Of a stretch of 10,941 nucleotides of DNA, positions 7,241 to 10,941 are shown piece after piece (the stretch's first letter is position 1; every line of letters starts with the position of its first letter). The notes under the pieces were generated by a model, which worked only from the letters and a program-made list of their open reading frames with translations, searched no databases and was not told the DNA's origin. Origin of the DNA: Chromera velia (taxonomy: Eukaryota > Sar > Chromeraceae). A program made the translations under genes and the position numbers. Location of the stretch: contig JAHBMJ010001372.1 in the NCBI GenBank assembly GCA_018398765.1, forward strand, positions 116,647 through 127,587, in the 5' to 3' direction.

Positions 7241-8531
7241 AATGCGTGATTGGCTGATTACTGTGACTGACGTCTGTACTGCATTTCTTCAGGTTCCTCT
7301 CCCTTCATCCGAAAGAATTGCTGTTCGTTTACCTGCTTGGCTGCCCCCCTCTGCCTCTCGTTTAGGCTTTGTCGCTGGAGCTATTTATTGGCTCCTGAGG
7401 GCGGCCTATGGTATGAAAGACTCCCCACGTCTATTCATACACTGGTTGAAAGATCTTTTGACTTCTTTCTTTCGTTTCAAAGAAGTATGTGAATCTATTT
7501 TCCTTCATGTTCTATCCCTTCCTCCACTTGCACGCTCCGATAACTCGTCAATTGTTGATGTGAAGCGTGTGTATCCATCTGCATGGATGAATACTTATTA
7601 CGATGATTTGTTTTGCAGCAATCAGAATCCAATCGATGCTCTCAATCAATTGAGAGAAAAGATTGAGTGTGAGGAGCCGGATTTGATCGGAAGAAAGAGA
7701 ACGAGAGTGGTAGGAATCGAAATTTGTCATTGTCAGGGGACAATTCGTCAAAGTCAGCATGAGTATGTTCGTGTGTGTGATGTCCCAGCAAGCAAGGCCT
7801 CAGGGAAGGTGGTCGCATCTGATTTCGATCCACCCAGAGAGAATGAAATCGACATGCGCCTTGAAGGGCCCTACAAAGTTTGGATAGGCAAGCTGGGCTG
7901 GAAAACGAAAACCCTTTTCTGGCTTTCTTTTGCTTTCTCTGAATTGTCCCGCTGGCGAAATACCCCGACTCTCTGTCATTTTCGCATTGTTGGTACTCTT
8001 TTGATTCAATCTTGTTTATTTGCACGCGATTTGATTTTCTTTCCTTTGATGGACCGAATTGGTTTCATTGAACTTCACATTTTTGTTGATGGAGGTCACA
8101 GGGGAGCAAACGATTCCCGTTCTGGTTTTCTTGTCATGCTGTGCGATTCACGTTGGCCTCTTCGTTGTTGGAGAAATGTGATTGATTGGGAATTACACAG
8201 AGAAAAACGAAAGGTTTTTGGCTCTGCTGGGGCCAAACTTCTGGCAATGAGAGCTTCCTTGAAGAAGCTTCCACAGCTTTTGCGTTTGGTTCGGTTGTTG
8301 TTTGGTCATGTCCCTGTTCGTCTGTTTGATGATTCCGGAATGCTGATTGATCAACTCCGTGCCGGTGCTTTGAAGGAAGATATACAGTTGCTTGGAGTCT
8401 TTGCTTTTGTTCAGCAAGCATTGAAGGAATGTTCTGTTTCAGTTAAGCACGTATCAGGAAAAGACGAACAATTAGCAGATTGTCTGACTAAATGGATCCC
8501 CATTGAGAAAGCGTGGCCAAATATTGATTGA
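7161..8531 (+). CDS. pol: Reverse transcriptase and RNase H of the copia element (open 456-codon remnant)
   Basis: This is the longest open frame in the window. Reliable homology starts only about codon 25, because the first codons overlap the previous frame. RT motifs are clear: DVCTAFLQVPL with catalytic Asp at residue 37, LLRAAYGMKDSPR near residue 80, and YYDDL with the catalytic Asp pair at residues 148-149 (copia normally has YVDD). RNase H follows from about residue 305: HIFVDGG (Asp 310), FDDSG and the terminal ADCLTK box. The expected Glu-Ala-Glu active-site motif reads Gly-Ala-Lys (SAGAKLLAM), so RNase H is probably inactive. TGA 8529-8531 lies 43 nt before the polypurine tract and is taken as the native end of pol. 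The ATG at 7161 is unlikely to be a true start, since RT is normally released from a polyprotein. Confidence 0.88.
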   Translation: MGRPLRNGNLYRYPISCFPPCSFHLYLMRDWLITVTDVCTAFLQVPLPSSERIAVRLPAWLPPSASRLGFVAGAIYWLLRAAYGMKDSPRLFIHWLKDLLTSFFRFKEVCESIFLHVLSLPPLARSDNSSIVDVKRVYPSAWMNTYYDDLFCSNQNPIDALNQLREKIECEEPDLIGRKRTRVVGIEICHCQGTIRQSQHEYVRVCDVPASKASGKVVASDFDPPRENEIDMRLEGPYKVWIGKLGWKTKTLFWLSFAFSELSRWRNTPTLCHFRIVGTLLIQSCLFARDLIFFPLMDRIGFIELHIFVDGGHRGANDSRSGFLVMLCDSRWPLRCWRNVIDWELHREKRKVFGSAGAKLLAMRASLKKLPQLLRLVRLLFGHVPVRLFDDSGMLIDQLRAGALKEDIQLLGVFAFVQQALKECSVSVKHVSGKDEQLADCLTKWIPIEKAWPNID

Positions 8532-8574
8532 GACTTCGATCTTACCTCGTTCGTTTTGTTTCAATCACTCTCTC

Positions 8575-8582
8575 GGGGGGGG
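8575..8582 (+). promoter_or_regulatory. Polypurine tract for plus-strand priming
   Basis: A run of eight G abuts the 3' LTR (gggggggg then agtaaat). Its position is that of the RNase H-resistant primer used for plus-strand DNA synthesis. The exact edge is set by the 5' LTR, which starts agtaaa after a non-G base. A pure G tract with no A is unusual. Confidence 0.75.
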
Positions 8583-8898
8583 AGTAAATTTAGATCGAAG
8601 TAGGTGTTGCTTTGAGTATGCCTTTGCCAGCCTTTGCGTTGCGCGCACTTGCATGCATGTTGCATCGTTGCATGTCAAGCGTTGCACATCTGTTGTTTTA
8701 GTCACTCTATGTTCAGTCTGATAAATCAAGAAGATTAACGTCATCTGGTAAGACTGAATTCTTCAGTCTTCTAACAGTTTCTGACTTAGTCTGTCTGAGC
8801 CTGACTTTCTAGGAAGTCTAGGAAATTACAGTTTCTTATAAGAGGTTTGATGTCATGATAGAAATAGCTCTGTATTTCTATACCACTGTGTCTTTTGT
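8583..8898 (+). repeat. 3' LTR (316 bp)
   Basis: This is the direct repeat of the 5' LTR, beginning agtaaat right after a run of eight G and ending cttttgt before gagct. By simple comparison it differs from its partner at 13 of 316 positions (4.1%), which gives a rough insertion clock if decay were neutral. The transition-only pattern suggests it may not be. Confidence 0.94.
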
Positions 8899-8903
8899 GA
8901 GCT
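8899..8903. repeat. Target-site duplication, right copy (gagct)
   Basis: This second copy of gagct directly follows the 3' LTR. Downstream sequence continues as the palindrome arm. A 5-bp duplication is the usual size for Ty1/copia integrases. Confidence 0.93.
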
Positions 8904-9861
8904 TGCAGGTAGATCCAGTGGAGACCAGCCGTCTTGATCTTGCTTTCAACGTCTTTTTGCTTGCTGCTGCTCCTCCTGTTCAAGCAGACAAGGGCTGCCG
9001 GCCTGATTTAGGTGTTAAAGTACTGTTGCCCTCATCGCTCTCCTTACTTTTTCCTTGCAAGTCACAGTCTTAGGAGCCCTGGGGTCAACCCCAGGTCAGC
9101 CCATCCAGACCCGCTGCTTCTTAGGCTCTTGGTCTTTTCCTTGGAACCTTGTGCGCGTAGAATAAGCTAGACAGAAGTGCTTCCTTGACTGCACAAAGTG
9201 TGAACATCTCTCTCTCCGTGTTTGCAGGTGTTGGTGGACGGAGACTTGAGGACACCTGCAGGTCAGTTAAGGAAGCGCGGCTCGCTCTCTCGCTTTGCAT
9301 GATGATTTGCTTAGCGTCTAGCTTCTTTGTTCTGCTAGGAGCTTAATAGAAATGTACAAGGGAGGTCACTGGGAGAGGGTTGATGGAGAGTCTGCTGGAG
9401 CTTCCATTTTTTGACCGCCTCTTCTGAAGCTTTGCACAGCTCTCAGTCCTGCCAGACATTTTTCTACCCAGAACAATCGCTCAGCTTTCATGTATTTGAA
9501 TGTCTTCCACTTGCTTCGTGTGTGTCAGTCTTTAAAAGCGGTCCATACTATCCCGATGTAAGTGCTCCTTACTCGTTCATCCTTTCTCATTTGTGACACT
9601 CTGTACTAGTCTCCCTCTAAACATCTGGATCTACCTACGGACCTGTCCTTCTTTTTCACAGTTTCTCATTAACATACGCAGAACGAGTTGTAAGCTTTTG
9701 CGCCGTGTAGTGTGAGTTTTTTGTGAATAGCATTATGTTGTCTCTGTGCTCTGTTCTCTCCGACCCCTGCTGACCGTCTCCTGTCCGGTCTGACCAGCCT
9801 AGCTGTGAAGCCCTCCTTCCTGCACTGTTTCCCTTGCAGAAGAAGCAACTCTTTATAGTTG
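8899..9861 (-). repeat. Right arm of the palindrome, distal part beyond the insertion
   Basis: This is the reverse complement of 1-964, starting with the second copy of the target word gagct and ending at 9861, which pairs with base 1. Small local differences are seen (for example a CT-rich patch at 9208-9218), but the arm is otherwise colinear. The frame at 9411-9596 is the mirror of 242-451 on the other strand and is not taken as a gene. Confidence 0.92.
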
Positions 9862-10350
9862 ATTAGCGGCGCTAAACGTTGCTTTTGAGCGTATTCATTA
9901 GTGTTGTGCCTGTGTATTTCTTTACAGGTAACATTCATTAACTTCTACGTGCCGCGGTGATCGTAAGTTTTCCCCACCATGCACCCTAGCTAATCAACCA
10001 GTCTTTTGAGCACATTTAAACAGATTTGCACAGGAGTAATGATTTTAAGTGCTTTAAAAGACTCTAGATTGCTTCAAATAACCTAGTTTTACTTTATAAT
10101 GAAGCTAGAATATAGCAAATTTAAAAGTCACTTTGGATTCCACCAAGTCCTACTTAAGAGTCCACTCTGTTCTTCTCTCCACTGAATTCGTCTTCCCCAA
10201 GTCCTTAGACAGAATGTATGGGGCTTTCCCTCTTGGCTGCATGCACATTGCATTGTTTTGTATGCATCAAGTGAGGTGGAAGGACATGTCCCGATCAAAA
10301 GTGGGTAAGCAAAAAATTTTAGCAAAAGTTTTATGCACGTAAGATCAGAT
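9862..10350. other. No supported gene; unique-looking AT-richer flank
   Basis: Beyond the visible palindrome end the sequence changes character, with many AT-rich words and no long open frame with protein-like composition. A 13-bp palindrome (ttagcg-g-cgctaa, 9863-9875) lies two bases past the arm. I see no RNA gene. The minus-strand frame at 10128-10355 starts with GTG and shows nothing recognisable. Confidence 0.6.
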
Positions 10351-10351
10351 T

Positions 10352-10633
10352 TCACGCACCAAAGGATCGATCCCTCTCCAGGTAGTCAGGAGGAAAGCAG
10401 AAGTTGATAGGAGACCAGCCGAGCCACAAAGGGGTCTGTCTCCCTTGGTGCCATAAACTTGTCATCCAGCTGTCCCTGATAATGTGTCCCCTGCTGTCGA
10501 AGGGCTGTACACCAAACCACTCAGCCCCCCTCGCAAGGTCTCCTAATTTTGTAGGCATCATGAAACTGAGGTCCCCTTCCTTCCTTCTCTTGGAGAGAAG
10601 AGTGGCGAATGAGGGAAGGCCTTTAAGTAGACC
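10352..10633 (-). CDS. Possible last exon of an unrecognised host gene
   Basis: On the minus strand a frame opens after a TAG (part of a gatgtag|ggt acceptor-like site at 10634) and runs 93 codons to TGA 10352-10354. Composition looks protein-like: a basic start, then a Trp-rich tail containing ARGAEWFGVQPFDS, SLWHQGRQTPLWLGW and FPPDYLERD. The microsatellite would lie in the preceding intron, and the upstream exons would be outside the window. I do not recognise the family. A plus-strand frame at 10404 is also open across the same bases but ends in the CA repeat. The internal ATG at 10561 gives an alternative 69-codon gene. Confidence is low because one short exon cannot be tested by eye. 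Confidence 0.3.
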   Translation of the reverse strand, partial: GLLKGLPSFATLLSKRRKEGDLSFMMPTKLGDLARGAEWFGVQPFDSRGHIIRDSWMTSLWHQGRQTPLWLGWSPINFCFPPDYLERDRSFGA

Positions 10634-10658
10634 CTACATCAAAATTCAATTATGCACA

Positions 10659-10713
10659 TGCACACATACATATAGACATACACATACATATACACATACA
10701 CACACATATATAC

Positions 10714-10754
<41 letters not shown>

Positions 10755-10862
10755 TACACATACACACACACACACACACATACACACACACACACACACG
10801 CACACACACATATATATATATACACATACATACATACACGCGTGTGCATATACATACACACA
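10659..10862. repeat. (CA)n / (CATA)n microsatellite
   Basis: About 200 bp of CA dinucleotides interspersed with tacata and tatata units. The open frames across it are Thr-His or Cys-Val repeats and are not genes. Confidence 0.97.
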
Positions 10863-10884
10863 GGGAAGGGGAGGGGGGGCTAAG

Positions 10885-10906
10885 GGAGAGAGAGAGAGAG
10901 ATAGAA

Positions 10907-10940
<34 letters not shown>

Positions 10941-10941
10941 G
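10885..10941. repeat. (GA)n microsatellite ending in a G tract
   Basis: GA dinucleotides, once interrupted by atagaaag, followed by a run of 12 G at the window end. Together with the adjacent CA repeat this forms a compound microsatellite that probably continues outside the window. Confidence 0.95.

Larger units (their letters stand above)
1957..8898 (+). mobile_element. Full-length, decayed Ty1/copia-type LTR retrotransposon (6942 bp)
   Basis: The element has two 316-bp LTRs in direct orientation, a 5-bp target duplication, and an internal region of about 6.3 kb with gag, protease, integrase, then reverse transcriptase and RNase H on the plus strand. Integrase before RT is the copia order, opposite to gypsy. 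A G-run polypurine tract abuts the 3' LTR. The reading frame is broken by about ten stops (TAG 2888, 3197, 5398, 5794, 6952, 7102; TAA 3508; TGA 4419, 5893, 6415) and by frameshifts near 3326-3336, 4285-4300, 4420-4714 and 7215-7245. The copy is therefore non-autonomous. It sits inside the right arm of the palindrome and postdates it. Confidence 0.95.

Noticed and set aside
1-9861. Gypsy/retrovirus-like provirus or DNA transposon with the retroelement as cargo
   Set aside because: Domain order is protease, integrase, RT, RNase H, which is copia. The LTRs and target duplication mark the element as a separate later insertion into the palindrome.
10404-10883. Plus-strand 159-codon frame ending in Thr-His repeats
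   Set aside because: Half of it is translation of the CA microsatellite. The first part overlaps the more protein-like minus-strand frame, so I do not call it a gene.

Overview
The window is eukaryotic repeat-rich DNA, with no operons, ribosome-binding sites or compact bacterial coding. It holds a decayed Ty1/copia-type LTR retrotransposon, a very large inverted repeat, long CA and GA microsatellites and many homopolymeric G/C tracts. I cannot name the species. A protist alga of the chromerid/alveolate kind is a weak guess, from the divergent copia proteins and the mixed base composition, and I have no marker gene to test it.

Layout. Positions 1-1956 plus 8899-9861 are two arms of one near-perfect palindrome of about 2.9 kb. 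Its axis lies near 1458 and its central loop is only 16 nt. The left arm (1-1450) is intact and runs off the window start. The right arm (1467-1956, then 8899-9861) is split by an inserted retrotransposon. The inner part of the palindrome holds smaller nested hairpins (A, B, C on the left; C', B', A' on the right) around a 28-bp central stem.

The insertion, 1957-8898, is a complete copia-type element. It has two 316-bp LTRs (1957-2272 and 8583-8898), a 5-bp target duplication (gagct) on both sides, a G-rich polypurine tract before the 3' LTR, and remnants of gag, protease, integrase, reverse transcriptase and RNase H in the copia order. About ten in-frame stops and several frameshifts break the polyprotein, so the copy cannot be autonomous. 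Only the RT/RNase H block (7161-8531) stays open over a long stretch, and its RNase H has lost the active-site Glu. The intact left arm acts as the empty-site reference. It shows that the palindrome came first (arms about 94% identical where sampled) and the retrotransposon second (LTRs 13/316 different).

All 13 LTR differences are transitions, and by my count 9 lie in CpA/TpG context. Most internal stops are TAG or TAA. Both fit targeted C-to-T decay of repeats, similar to fungal RIP or to deamination of methylated non-CpG cytosine.

Right of the palindrome, 9862-10350 is AT-richer DNA with no supported gene. At 10352-10633 (minus strand) there is a possible last exon of an unrecognised host gene. 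The window then ends in (CA)n, (GA)n and a G tract.
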